Below are positions 49,034-56,956 of a stretch of 64,000 bases of DNA, piece by piece (positions within the stretch are counted from its first letter, which is position 1; every line of letters starts with the position of its first letter). Source of the stretch: Succinivibrio dextrinosolvens (GTDB lineage Bacteria > Pseudomonadota > Gammaproteobacteria > Enterobacterales > Succinivibrionaceae); assembly GCF_011065405.1 (NCBI RefSeq), contig NZ_CP047056.1, forward strand, positions 1,200,747 to 1,264,746, in the 5' to 3' direction. The position numbers were made by a program, and so were the translations under genes. Under the pieces are notes generated by a model. It was not told the origin of the DNA. It did not search any database and was given only the letters and a program-made list of their open reading frames with translations.

Positions 49034-50065
49034 TTAAATCTTCGGCACCACATTGCATACATCATCACGGGTGGATATAAAAGGAGTAATCATCACCAGA
49101 CGTTCCTTAAAGAGTTCAAGCAACTCTAGCGCTGAATGAGATTTTCTGAAATTAAGCTCCATTGGTCTTAAAGGCAGAAGCTCTAAGAATGAAAGCTCTG
49201 CACCGTCAAGCTCCATTATCTGCTGAGACTTATCGTAATCACCTAGACCAATCAGCATTGCTCCGTTAAAGGCCGTTCTTGAACTAAAGCCGGTATCTTT
49301 CTCAAGATAATAGCCAAACCCAATGTTCTCCTTTGTAGAAATCAGATGCTTTATAACCTCAATCATCATGAATACTTCAAAATTGTTTTTAGACTCAGGA
49401 TTGAATTTGTAATCATTTGGCAAAGCAAAACATACCTCTACACATTCGTCTTTAGAGCCGTCTCTGCCTTTCATTACTTTTCCTGACAGTCCTACGCTAA
49501 CCAATAGATTGTAATCATGTTTTTCAGTAGGAGGAATTCTGTATATTTCAACATTGTCAAAAGAGCATAAATGCTGGTATTCACCAAAATTCTGCTGTAT
49601 ATGCTCCAGGATCTGCTTTCTGTTCGTGTCACTCTGACCTTTGAAGGCTGCAAGCTCAATCATGGAGTTTACATTTGCAAGCATGGTGGTTATCTGTTCA
49701 AAAAGCTTACCATCACTTACTGAGGCAAAACGAAGCGCTCTTTCAAATCTGATTTTACTGTCCTCAATAAGTCCCCGTTTAAACAGGATATAACCTCTGT
49801 AGAACTGATGCTTGGCATTATCCTTTCCCTCAAGAGAGAATCGGTCTAAAAGCAGATTAGCCTTCTCGAATAATGAGTAAGGATCGGAGGTTTTGTTAGC
49901 AGCGTTGATATAGGCTCTAACAAGCTCATTACACAAGTCAAAATCCAGATCGGAATTTTCAAGCAGATTTATTACCTTGAAAAGCTCCTGATTCTGATAC
50001 AGAGATTCAATCTTACCTAGCAGATCTTTTTTGTATTCAATAAAATCTTTTTTATCCATAACCAT
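49034..50065 (-). CDS. TPR protein with C-terminal Suppressor-of-fused (SUFU)-like domain
   Basis: A 343-residue cytoplasmic protein. The N-terminal 150 residues are TPR-like helices (LFEKANLLLDRFSLEGKDNAKHQFYRGYILFKRGLIEDSKIRFERAL). The C-terminal 190 residues look like a bacterial SUFU domain: VEIYRIPPTEKHDYNLLVSVGLSGKVM, CVEVCFALPNDYKFNP, ELLPLRPMEL. Bacterial SUFU proteins are often immunity or binding modules in polymorphic toxin and stress loci. It sits between two acetolactate synthase gene pairs with a terminator upstream, so it may be an insertion. ATG at 50065 or 50059; no strong ribosome-binding site distinguishes them. Confidence 0.7.
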   Translation of the reverse strand: MVMDKKDFIEYKKDLLGKIESLYQNQELFKVINLLENSDLDFDLCNELVRAYINAANKTSDPYSLFEKANLLLDRFSLEGKDNAKHQFYRGYILFKRGLIEDSKIRFERALRFASVSDGKLFEQITTMLANVNSMIELAAFKGQSDTNRKQILEHIQQNFGEYQHLCSFDNVEIYRIPPTEKHDYNLLVSVGLSGKVMKGRDGSKDECVEVCFALPNDYKFNPESKNNFEVFMMIEVIKHLISTKENIGFGYYLEKDTGFSSRTAFNGAMLIGLGDYDKSQQIMELDGAELSFLELLPLRPMELNFRKSHSALELLELFKERLVMITPFISTRDDVCNVVPKI

Positions 50066-50119
50066 TCTTACGTTTGTGAACTGAACTCCGTTTTTTATTT
50101 CAGCTCCACACCTATAAAT

Positions 50120-50145
50120 AAGCCTCGATTTATATCGAGGCTTTT
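50120..50145 (-). terminator. Hairpin terminator after ilvH copy 1
   Basis: AAGCCTCGAT and ATCGAGGCTT with a 4-base loop; the minus-strand U-tract is weak (TTATTTATA), the plus-strand tract is TTTTC. It separates the first ilv pair from the SUFU gene. Confidence 0.65.
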
Positions 50146-50164
50146 CTGTAAATTCAGCTGTTTT

Positions 50165-50668
50165 CTATGAATGCAGTGAATGTTCGCCTCTAAATATTCC
50201 ACACACTCCAGAACGTACAGTTTCGACGACTTCTGCCTGTTCTGAGACGGCCTTGAGGAATCTATCGACCTCAAAGGAGGTATCCACATACTGGAGAATA
50301 TAGAGCTCAGGTGTGATATCTACAATCTGTGCTTTAAAAATATCACATAGTGTCTTGATTTCTTCTCTTAAAGTGTGGCCTACAGCCTGAACTTTAACAA
50401 AAAGGATCTCTCTTTCAACAATATCTACAGAGTTATCCTGCTGGCTTGATACCTTAATGACATTAACCAGCTTATGCAACTGTTTGGTAATACGTTCTAC
50501 GATTGAACCGTCACCTTCTGTAAGAATTGTGATTCTGGATAAAGTTTTATCCTCGGTTGGAGCTGCAGTAATGTTCTCAATGTTATAGCCTCTCTGAGAA
50601 AATAAACCAACAACTCTTGAAAGTGCTCCAACTTCGTTTTCAAGCAAAATAGAAATGATCTGACGCAT
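50165..50668 (-). CDS. ilvH: Acetolactate synthase small (regulatory) subunit, copy 1
   Basis: The ACT domain is QIISILLENEVGALSRVVGLFSQRGYNIENITA, followed by LSRITILTEGDGSIVERITKQLHKLVNVIKV. The C-terminal half VKAVGHTLREEIKTLCDIFKAQIVDITPELYILQYV completes a 167-residue IlvH-type protein. The valine-site Asn and Gly in the first loop are kept. It lies 2 bases after its large subunit and is followed by a hairpin, so this pair ends the ydiJ-ICMT-ilvI-ilvH transcript. Confidence 0.95.
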   Translation of the reverse strand: MRQIISILLENEVGALSRVVGLFSQRGYNIENITAAPTEDKTLSRITILTEGDGSIVERITKQLHKLVNVIKVSSQQDNSVDIVEREILFVKVQAVGHTLREEIKTLCDIFKAQIVDITPELYILQYVDTSFEVDRFLKAVSEQAEVVETVRSGVCGIFRGEHSLHS

Positions 50669-50670
50669 GA

Positions 50671-52383
50671 CTATTCCTCACCTAAGAACATATCTGACAT
50701 ACTTCCGCCCATCTGCTGCATTGGAAGCACCTTGGCATCAGTATCACATGCAATATCAACAATAACCAGTTTGTCCTTCATTGACAGAGCCTTTTCCACC
50801 GCAGCGTCAAGCTCCTTAGGATCAGTTACTCGGATACCTTCATGACCATATGCCTTTGCAAGAGCCACAAAGTCAGGATTTGAATTAAGGTTGGTAGAGC
50901 TGATATGTCCTCTGTAGAACATCTTCTGCCACTGACGAACCATACCTAATGTATGATTATCAAAGATGAAAATCTTAATTGGAATATTAAACTCCAGACA
51001 GGTTGAAAGCTCCTGAACATTCATCTGGAACGAACCATCACCAGTGAAAAGACAAACCTCCTTGTCAGGACAGCCGATCTTAGCGCCGACAGCAGCAGGG
51101 AATCCATAGCCCATGGTGCCCAAACCGCCAGAGGTTAAAAGATGACGAGGTTCATCAAACTTATAGTAGAGGGCTGCAAACATCTGATGCTGACCAACAT
51201 CGGTTGCAATAATTGCCTCACCGTGAGTTGCCTTGTAAACAGACTCTACAATCTGCTGAGGCTGAATAATCTTGCCGTCAGAAGCGTAGTCAAGACACTT
51301 GTTCTCTCTCCACTTGCCAATCTGAGTCCACCACTGTTTCATTGCAGATGCATTTTCTACAAGCTTGAACTCATCAAAGACATCAATGAACTGCCCTAAT
51401 ACAGTCTTGGCATCTCCCACGATTGGAATATCTGCTACAACAGTTTTTGAAATTGATGCAGGATCAATATCAATATGAATAATCTTTGCGGCAGGACAGA
51501 ACTTGGATAGGTTGTTGGTTACACGATCATCAAAGCGGCAACCGACTGCAAAAACAAGATCTGCCTTGTCCATTGCATTGTTGGCCTCAAATGTACCGTG
51601 CATACCAAGCATACCCAGGAACTGCTTATCAGAGCTTGGATAAACGCCAAGTCCCATCAGAGTAGAGGTTACTGGCAGATTGAATCTATGAGCTATGGTA
51701 CGGACTTCTTCCTTCGCTCCTGACAGCTGAGCTCCGCCACCGATTAGAAGAACAGGATGGCTTGCCTCGGCAAGAAGTTTGGCAGCTCTCTTAACCTGTC
51801 CCTTATGTCCCTGTTTGGTTGGATTGTATGAACGCATCTTTACAGGAGACTTCATTTCAGGATATTCAAATTTTACTGAAGGACGGACACAGTCCTTTGG
51901 AATATCAACAACAACAGGCCCTGGTCTTCCCGATGAGGCAAGATAAAAAGCCTGTCTGATGTACTTAGGAATATCAAGAGCACACTGACACAGGTATGAA
52001 TGCTTTACAATTGGTCTGGTGATACCAACTGTATCAACTTCCTGAAAGGCATCTGAGCCGATAAGAGGAGAAATAACCTGACCGGTAATCACAACCATAG
52101 GAATAGAATCCATGTATGCAGTTGCAATAGAGGTTACAGTATTGGTTGCCCCCGGACCAGAGGTGACAAGACATACGCCCACCTTACCTGTAGCTCTGGC
52201 ATAGCCGTCTGCTGCATGAGCAACACCCTGTTCGTGTCGCCCAAGTACATGCTTAATCTTCTTTGACTCTAGAAGGGCATCATAAATATCTAAAACAGCA
52301 CCGCCAGGATAACCGAATAGGTTATCTACACCTAAATCCTCAAGAGTGCGCACTAACATCTGTGCGCCTGACATCATGGTCAT
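50671..52383 (-). CDS. ilvI: Acetolactate synthase large (catalytic) subunit, copy 1
   Basis: The start is the ATG of MTMMSGAQML, 6 bases after AAGGAG; a TTG one codon earlier is too close to it. The 570-residue chain has catalytic Glu in LGRHEQGVAHAADG, then SGPGATNTVTSIATA, IATDVGQHQMFAALYY and GDGSFQMNVQELSTCLEFN ... FDN. It is clearly related to copy 2 but diverged along its length, indicating an ancient duplication or separate acquisition rather than a recent repeat. It is likely co-transcribed with ydiJ and the ICMT-like gene. Confidence 0.96.
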   Translation of the reverse strand: MTMMSGAQMLVRTLEDLGVDNLFGYPGGAVLDIYDALLESKKIKHVLGRHEQGVAHAADGYARATGKVGVCLVTSGPGATNTVTSIATAYMDSIPMVVITGQVISPLIGSDAFQEVDTVGITRPIVKHSYLCQCALDIPKYIRQAFYLASSGRPGPVVVDIPKDCVRPSVKFEYPEMKSPVKMRSYNPTKQGHKGQVKRAAKLLAEASHPVLLIGGGAQLSGAKEEVRTIAHRFNLPVTSTLMGLGVYPSSDKQFLGMLGMHGTFEANNAMDKADLVFAVGCRFDDRVTNNLSKFCPAAKIIHIDIDPASISKTVVADIPIVGDAKTVLGQFIDVFDEFKLVENASAMKQWWTQIGKWRENKCLDYASDGKIIQPQQIVESVYKATHGEAIIATDVGQHQMFAALYYKFDEPRHLLTSGGLGTMGYGFPAAVGAKIGCPDKEVCLFTGDGSFQMNVQELSTCLEFNIPIKIFIFDNHTLGMVRQWQKMFYRGHISSTNLNSNPDFVALAKAYGHEGIRVTDPKELDAAVEKALSMKDKLVIVDIACDTDAKVLPMQQMGGSMSDMFLGEE

Positions 52384-52404
52384 CAAAATCTCCTTCTTAT
52401 TGTG

Positions 52405-52911
52405 TTAGCCTTTTTTAGGTTTAGGCCAAAACCTTTGTGGTACATCCTGAATCCATTTCTCGTAGTCTTCAGGAAAATCTCTTTTTAATCTTGGTTCATC
52501 AAGAAAAACTGCAAAGCAATATGCAAACAGCAAAAAGCCAAAAGGTACGACCAGTGAAAGCAGAGAGTTAACAGCACAGCACAATCCAAGATAAAACAGA
52601 AAAGCTCCCATATGCATTGGGTTTCTGCACATTGAATATGGACCTGTTGTTACTAATTTTATAGTTTCTTTTGAAAGTTTTATAGGGCCGACAACAACTG
52701 CACCACCATGGCCCTTTTCAATCAGTTCCTTATTAGACCAGATTATGAACAAAAGTCCAACCGCCGAGCTTACAGAGCCGAAAATCACAGCTACCTTGCC
52801 CTCAGGCATAAAGGTATAAGAGCTTATGGACGCCATGTAAAAGATAATAGCAGGAATAGCAATAAAAAAAATTGAACCTCCGAAGAGATATGCAAAAATG
52901 TTTCTAGCCAT
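52405..52911 (-). CDS. Isoprenylcysteine carboxylmethyltransferase-family membrane protein
   Basis: A 168-residue integral membrane protein with four to five transmembrane segments. The catalytic SAM-binding signature is LVTTGPYSMCRNPMHMGAFL and, nearer the end, DEPRLKRDFPEDYEKWIQDVPRFWP, as in the ICMT/PEMT superfamily. Bacterial members act on unknown lipids or small molecules. It overlaps the ydiJ-type gene by 8 bases and precedes ilvI by 21, so it is in the middle of that operon. Confidence 0.85.
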   Translation of the reverse strand: MARNIFAYLFGGSIFFIAIPAIIFYMASISSYTFMPEGKVAVIFGSVSSAVGLLFIIWSNKELIEKGHGGAVVVGPIKLSKETIKLVTTGPYSMCRNPMHMGAFLFYLGLCCAVNSLLSLVVPFGFLLFAYCFAVFLDEPRLKRDFPEDYEKWIQDVPQRFWPKPKKG

Positions 52912-55900
52912 TCAATGCCTTCTTAAGCAGTTCATCAACAACAAACAGAGGATGTATTGCTTTCTTGCCTTCCATTCTCTGAACCTGAGAACGACAGCTG
53001 AAACCAGTAATCAGACAGTGATTAAAATCTCTCTTGGAAATTTCTGGTTTCCAGTTTTTTTCATATACAGCATAAGTCTGTTTCTGATTAGCGGCCATAT
53101 GTCCAAACAAACCGGCCATACCGCAGCATGCCACATTAACTGGGATCAGATTCAGCCCAAATGTTGAAAGTATGGTCTGCCATAAAACCGGGGATTGAGT
53201 AATCAGGGCACGCTCAGTACAGTGGGTAAACAGATAGTACATTTCCTTGAACTCATCGGATCTTGAAACAGATAACACCTTATCTTTAATCTTTTCAAAA
53301 TGCGCAGAGAATGATGATGTTTCCATCTGTTCAGAAAGCCACTCTTCAGGAAGCTTAACAATAAAGGATCCACGGGCATCATCCAGGATCTGAGTATACT
53401 CATCTCGATAACAGATGGTTAAGGCTGGATCATAACCAACAAGATCGATACCGGCCTTTGCCAGCATCTCAAGACGGGCAGCCTGTTTTGCCGCGTAATG
53501 CATAAAGCCTCGACGGTCACCTCTTATAACCAGAATCTTACCATTAACATATGGCTTCAAAAATGCGACCTTGTAACCAAGATTACGCATAACTCTTGCC
53601 ATTGAGAGCAGACCATCGCACTCATAGCATACAGTAAAAGGATCAGTTACTATCAGCACTTCATGTCCAGATACCAGAGCCTGTTTTGAAGACAGAACCT
53701 CAAAGCCATCTTTTGCACATAGTGATCTGAACGTATTTCTGCTGAATAAAGGCAGATCAACCATTCCAAAGACTTTCTTTATGGCAAACTTCATCAGAGA
53801 ATTGGATAAAAGTGCATTGGATATCTTCGGGAATCTTGACATTATTGGCAGAGTAAGCTCTGATTTTAAGATCAGGATATCCATCAATGGACGCAGGTAA
53901 CGGCCGTAGTACAGAGACAGGAACCTTGAATTCAGATCAGCGGCATTTACATGAGCGGGACAGATACTCTTGCATGACTTGCATGACAGACAAGTCTTAA
54001 TCTTATCCAGGTATTCTGTAGAATAGTCACTATGCTTTGTGGTCAGAGTATTAAAACATCTTCTCACAAAGTTTACTGGAGAAGGTGTTGAGGCAAGCAG
54101 TGACAGCTCTTCTGCAGCAATGTTATGACCTCTGTCATTGAGCAGCCTTAACCATTCCCTCATCAGCTCGCTGTAGCCCTTTGGAGAACGGATGTGATCC
54201 TTGGTGTAACGATAACTTGGACACATAAGCGCACTGGTCTGATAGCTAAAGCACTGTCCGTTTCCGTTACAGCTTAAAGCTCCTTTAAAGGAATTTCTGA
54301 TGGTAACAGGGATGGTTCTGTCTAAATCTCCTCTCATCTGACCGGAGATAGATACAATCTGATCCTTTTCATTTCCAAAAGGAACGCAGATCTTTCCTGG
54401 ATTGAAGATATTGTTCCTATCAAATGCCGCCTTGATTTTTCTAGCTACAGGATATAAATCCTTAAAGAAAACCTCACCGTAGCAGGAACGATAGCCTCTT
54501 CCATGCTCGCCCCACATCTGACCCTGATATTTATTAACAAGCTCAACTACCTTGTCAGAGATGGTTACCAGTTTCTTTCTGTCAGCGTCTGTGGTCAGGT
54601 CAAGAGCAGGTCTAACATGCATCAGACCGGTGTCCACATGACCGAACATACCATAAGTAACTTTCAGTGAGTCTAAAAGAGCTCTGAACTCCAGAACATA
54701 ATCTGCAAGATTTCTTGGGGGAACAACAGTGTCCTCAGTAAAGGCAACCAGTTTTTTATTACCGGAAGCAGCTCCTAAAAGACCAACTGCTTTCTTTCTC
54801 ATGCCGTAGATTGCGGAAATAGCTTCAGGTGTGACAGCAAGCTGTGCCCCAAGAATTCCGTTTTCAGTTGTTTTAGCTTTTTCTGTTACATTAGAGAAGA
54901 TATCCACAAGCTTCTTGTGTTCAGAATCCTTGTCGTAGCCATTGAATTCAACAATGTTGATTCCCTTGATTGTATGACCTTTAACTTCTTCGATATAATC
55001 CTTTACAGAATCCCAGACGGTGTCTTTTTTTGCCAGAGAAAGAACTCTGGAATCAACAGTTTCAACAGAGAACACGCCAGAGTCAATAAGTTCAACAGCA
55101 TGTCTTAATGCACTGTCGAAATTCTCATACTTGACCACCATCAGCTCTCTGAAATCAGGAATCTTGGTCAGATCAAGAGTTGCCCCACATATGACTGCAA
55201 GAGTACCTTCGGCTCCACAGATAAGTCTAGCCAGATTTAAGGTATCCGTTTTAGGATCATAGGAATGATCCAAATCATAGCCTGTCATAAAGCGGTTCAG
55301 CTTAGGAAAAAGCTTTTCTACCTGCTTGCGGTTATCCTTTAAAAGAGCATAACATTCACGATAAATATCGCCTTCAAGGCCATCCTTTTCCAGACACTCT
55401 TTTAACTTATCTCCGCTTACCGGACCGAATGTTGTTAAGGTTCCGTCCGCAAGAACAACAGTAACGTCTTTGATATGAGAGGATGTTCTTCCGTATTTTA
55501 GAGACCCCTGACCTGCTGCATCATTTGAAATCATACCTCCCACACAGGCTCGATTCGAAGTGGATAGTTCAGGAGAGAAAAAAAGTCCATGAGGTTTAAG
55601 GTAATCATTTAACTCATCTTTGATTACACCAGCCTGTACATGAACAGATCTGTTCTGATCATCCAGATCTGATATCTCTTTCATGTAGCGGGAACAGTCA
55701 ATGGTAATACCGTCATTCAGGGATTGGCCGTTAGTACCGGTGCCACCGCCTCTTGGAGTAATTACCAATTTTTCGTATAAAGGCTCGGCTCTTAGTTTTA
55801 AAGCAGTAACAATATCCTGATTATCCTTAGGGAAGATCACGCCCTGAGGCATTCTCTGATACACAGAGTTATCTGTTGACACAAGCAGTCTTGCAGAATG

Positions 55901-56002
55901 AGAATACTCAATATCTCCTTTAAAACCTTTTGACTTTAAAACATCAAAATACTTCTTATATAGATGATCAACGGAAGGTAGATTTGATATTTTTGGGATC
56001 AT
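52904..56002 (-). CDS. ydiJ: FAD/Fe-S D-2-hydroxyglutarate dehydrogenase (YdiJ-type)
   Basis: The 1032-residue fusion begins MIPKISNLPSVDHLYKKYFDVLKSKGFKGD, like E. coli YdiJ (1018 aa). An FAD_binding_4 domain (about 45-270; GGGTGTNGQSLNDGITIDCS) and FAD-oxidase C domain with HVDTGLMHVRPALDL follow. A 4Fe-4S motif (CLSCKSCKSICPAHVN, about 675-690) and a CCG-type cysteine region (CYECDGLL, CCGMAGLFGH) end it. Family members oxidise D-2-hydroxyglutarate, a by-product of SerA and other dehydrogenases, feeding electrons to quinone. It begins the run that ends in acetolactate synthase; the link is unexplained. Confidence 0.92.
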   Translation of the reverse strand: MIPKISNLPSVDHLYKKYFDVLKSKGFKGDIEYSHSARLLVSTDNSVYQRMPQGVIFPKDNQDIVTALKLRAEPLYEKLVITPRGGGTGTNGQSLNDGITIDCSRYMKEISDLDDQNRSVHVQAGVIKDELNDYLKPHGLFFSPELSTSNRACVGGMISNDAAGQGSLKYGRTSSHIKDVTVVLADGTLTTFGPVSGDKLKECLEKDGLEGDIYRECYALLKDNRKQVEKLFPKLNRFMTGYDLDHSYDPKTDTLNLARLICGAEGTLAVICGATLDLTKIPDFRELMVVKYENFDSALRHAVELIDSGVFSVETVDSRVLSLAKKDTVWDSVKDYIEEVKGHTIKGINIVEFNGYDKDSEHKKLVDIFSNVTEKAKTTENGILGAQLAVTPEAISAIYGMRKKAVGLLGAASGNKKLVAFTEDTVVPPRNLADYVLEFRALLDSLKVTYGMFGHVDTGLMHVRPALDLTTDADRKKLVTISDKVVELVNKYQGQMWGEHGRGYRSCYGEVFFKDLYPVARKIKAAFDRNNIFNPGKICVPFGNEKDQIVSISGQMRGDLDRTIPVTIRNSFKGALSCNGNGQCFSYQTSALMCPSYRYTKDHIRSPKGYSELMREWLRLLNDRGHNIAAEELSLLASTPSPVNFVRRCFNTLTTKHSDYSTEYLDKIKTCLSCKSCKSICPAHVNAADLNSRFLSLYYGRYLRPLMDILILKSELTLPIMSRFPKISNALLSNSLMKFAIKKVFGMVDLPLFSRNTFRSLCAKDGFEVLSSKQALVSGHEVLIVTDPFTVCYECDGLLSMARVMRNLGYKVAFLKPYVNGKILVIRGDRRGFMHYAAKQAARLEMLAKAGIDLVGYDPALTICYRDEYTQILDDARGSFIVKLPEEWLSEQMETSSFSAHFEKIKDKVLSVSRSDEFKEMYYLFTHCTERALITQSPVLWQTILSTFGLNLIPVNVACCGMAGLFGHMAANQKQTYAVYEKNWKPEISKRDFNHCLITGFSCRSQVQRMEGKKAIHPLFVVDELLKKALNG

Positions 56003-56131
56003 TGACTAAACAAGCCTCATGTATTCTATTTTTTTGAGTAATAAGTAGAATAATGCGACAAGTAGTAATTATTTGCAATGACTTATGCAGAACTACCCAA
56101 AATTGTGAGAAAGTTAGGAAAAATGAAGCGA

Positions 56132-56208
56132 TGGTAGCTATGACGGGAATCGAACCTGTGACCTCAGCATTATGAGTGCCGCGCTCTAACCAACTGAGCT
56201 ACATAGCC
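56132..56208 (-). tRNA. tRNA-Met (CAT), elongator, copy 1
   Basis: 77 nt with encoded CCA. Anticodon CAT in the loop CTCATAA; GCTCAGTTGGTTAGAGC D arm and GGTTCGATTCC T loop are normal. It closely matches E. coli metT/metU. The T stem has one A-C mismatch (ACAGG/CCCGT) that the other copy lacks. Confidence 0.97.
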
Positions 56209-56214
56209 ACTGAA

Positions 56215-56290
56215 TGGCTGGGGTACTAGGATTCGAACCTAGGTAATGGCGGAATCAGAATCCGCTGCCGTACCACTTGGCGATACCCCA
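56215..56290 (-). tRNA. tRNA-Gln (CTG), copy 1
   Basis: 76 nt with CCA. Anticodon CTG in GCGGATTCTGATTCCGC; the acceptor stem TGGGGTA/TACCCCA matches E. coli glnV/glnX. Confidence 0.96.
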
Positions 56291-56325
56291 ACAGAGACAA
56301 GAAATAAGACACCCTTTAAGGTGAA

Positions 56326-56402
56326 TGGTAGCTATGACTGGAATCGAACCAGTGACCTCAGCATTATGAGTGCCGCGCTCTAACCAACTGAGCTACATAG
56401 CC
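56326..56402 (-). tRNA. tRNA-Met (CAT), elongator, copy 2
   Basis: Same as copy 1 except in the T arm, where ACTGG/CCAGT pairs perfectly. Confidence 0.97.
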
Positions 56403-56408
56403 ATTGAG

Positions 56409-56484
56409 TGGCTGGGGTACTAGGATTCGAACCTAGGTAATGGCGGAATCAGAATCCGCTGCCGTACCACTTGGCGATACCCCA
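56409..56484 (-). tRNA. tRNA-Gln (CTG), copy 2
   Basis: Same sequence as copy 1 as far as I can compare by eye; 6 bases separate it from the Met gene, as in copy 1. Confidence 0.96.
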
Positions 56485-56508
56485 ACAGTGTGCTGAACAA
56501 CCCCATTA

Positions 56509-56584
56509 TGGCAGGGGTACCTGGACTCGAACCAGGGAAATGGCGGGATCAAAACCCGCTGCCTTACCACTTGGCTATACCCCT
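56509..56584 (-). tRNA. tRNA-Gln (TTG)
   Basis: 76 nt with CCA. Anticodon TTG in GCGGGTTTTGATCCCGC; acceptor AGGGGTA/TACCCCT. It is the first gene of the tRNA transcript, about 40 bases after the promoter. Confidence 0.96.
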
Positions 56585-56622
56585 ATCAAGTACAAAGGTG
56601 CTTTTGTTCGACAACGTGCATT

Positions 56623-56650
56623 ATTATATGAAAATAAAACTGCTTGTCAA
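56623..56650 (-). promoter_or_regulatory. Consensus sigma-70 promoter of the tRNA operon
   Basis: TTGACA (56645-56650) and TATAAT (56623-56628) on the minus strand, both perfect, with a 16-base spacer. Confidence 0.85.
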
Positions 56651-56826
56651 CAAAATAAAAAAAATAAATTTACGTCACAAAATTTATTTAGAACAGAAAG
56701 TACCGATAATGATGATTTATATCAGCTTATCTCTAGTTTAGTATTTTTTTGTCAATTATAAAATTTTTTGAAGCAGGAATAGTCTGTTTAATATCCAACG
56801 CATTCTCAGAAATTTGGTCAAATACA
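56651..56826 (-). other. Spacer between the tRNA promoter and the tnpB element
   Basis: AT-rich flank with no gene. The bases just beyond the 56827-56842 hairpin would be the external 'guide' of the TnpB RNA, if that hairpin marks the element's right end. Confidence 0.35.
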
Positions 56827-56956
56827 CTCGGATAAATCCGAGGGCTTGCTAGTCAGCATAATATAGGTACAAGCGATACCAATTGGTAATCTCCCTACAC
56901 TGCCAGCATCATCGGACAATTGACAATGCCCGCTTTGAAAAAGAGTTTACTCTTAA
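56827..56956 (-). ncRNA. Candidate omega-RNA scaffold / right end of the IS200/IS605-type element
   Basis: Immediately after the tnpB stop, on the minus strand, come AAGAGT-AA-ACTCTT, ACCAATTGGT and, at the distal end, CTCGGAT-TT-ATCCGAG. TnpB guide RNAs are made from the 3' end of tnpB and the right end of the element and finish in such a hairpin. The exact end is not determined; this is inferred from position and structure. Confidence 0.45.
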
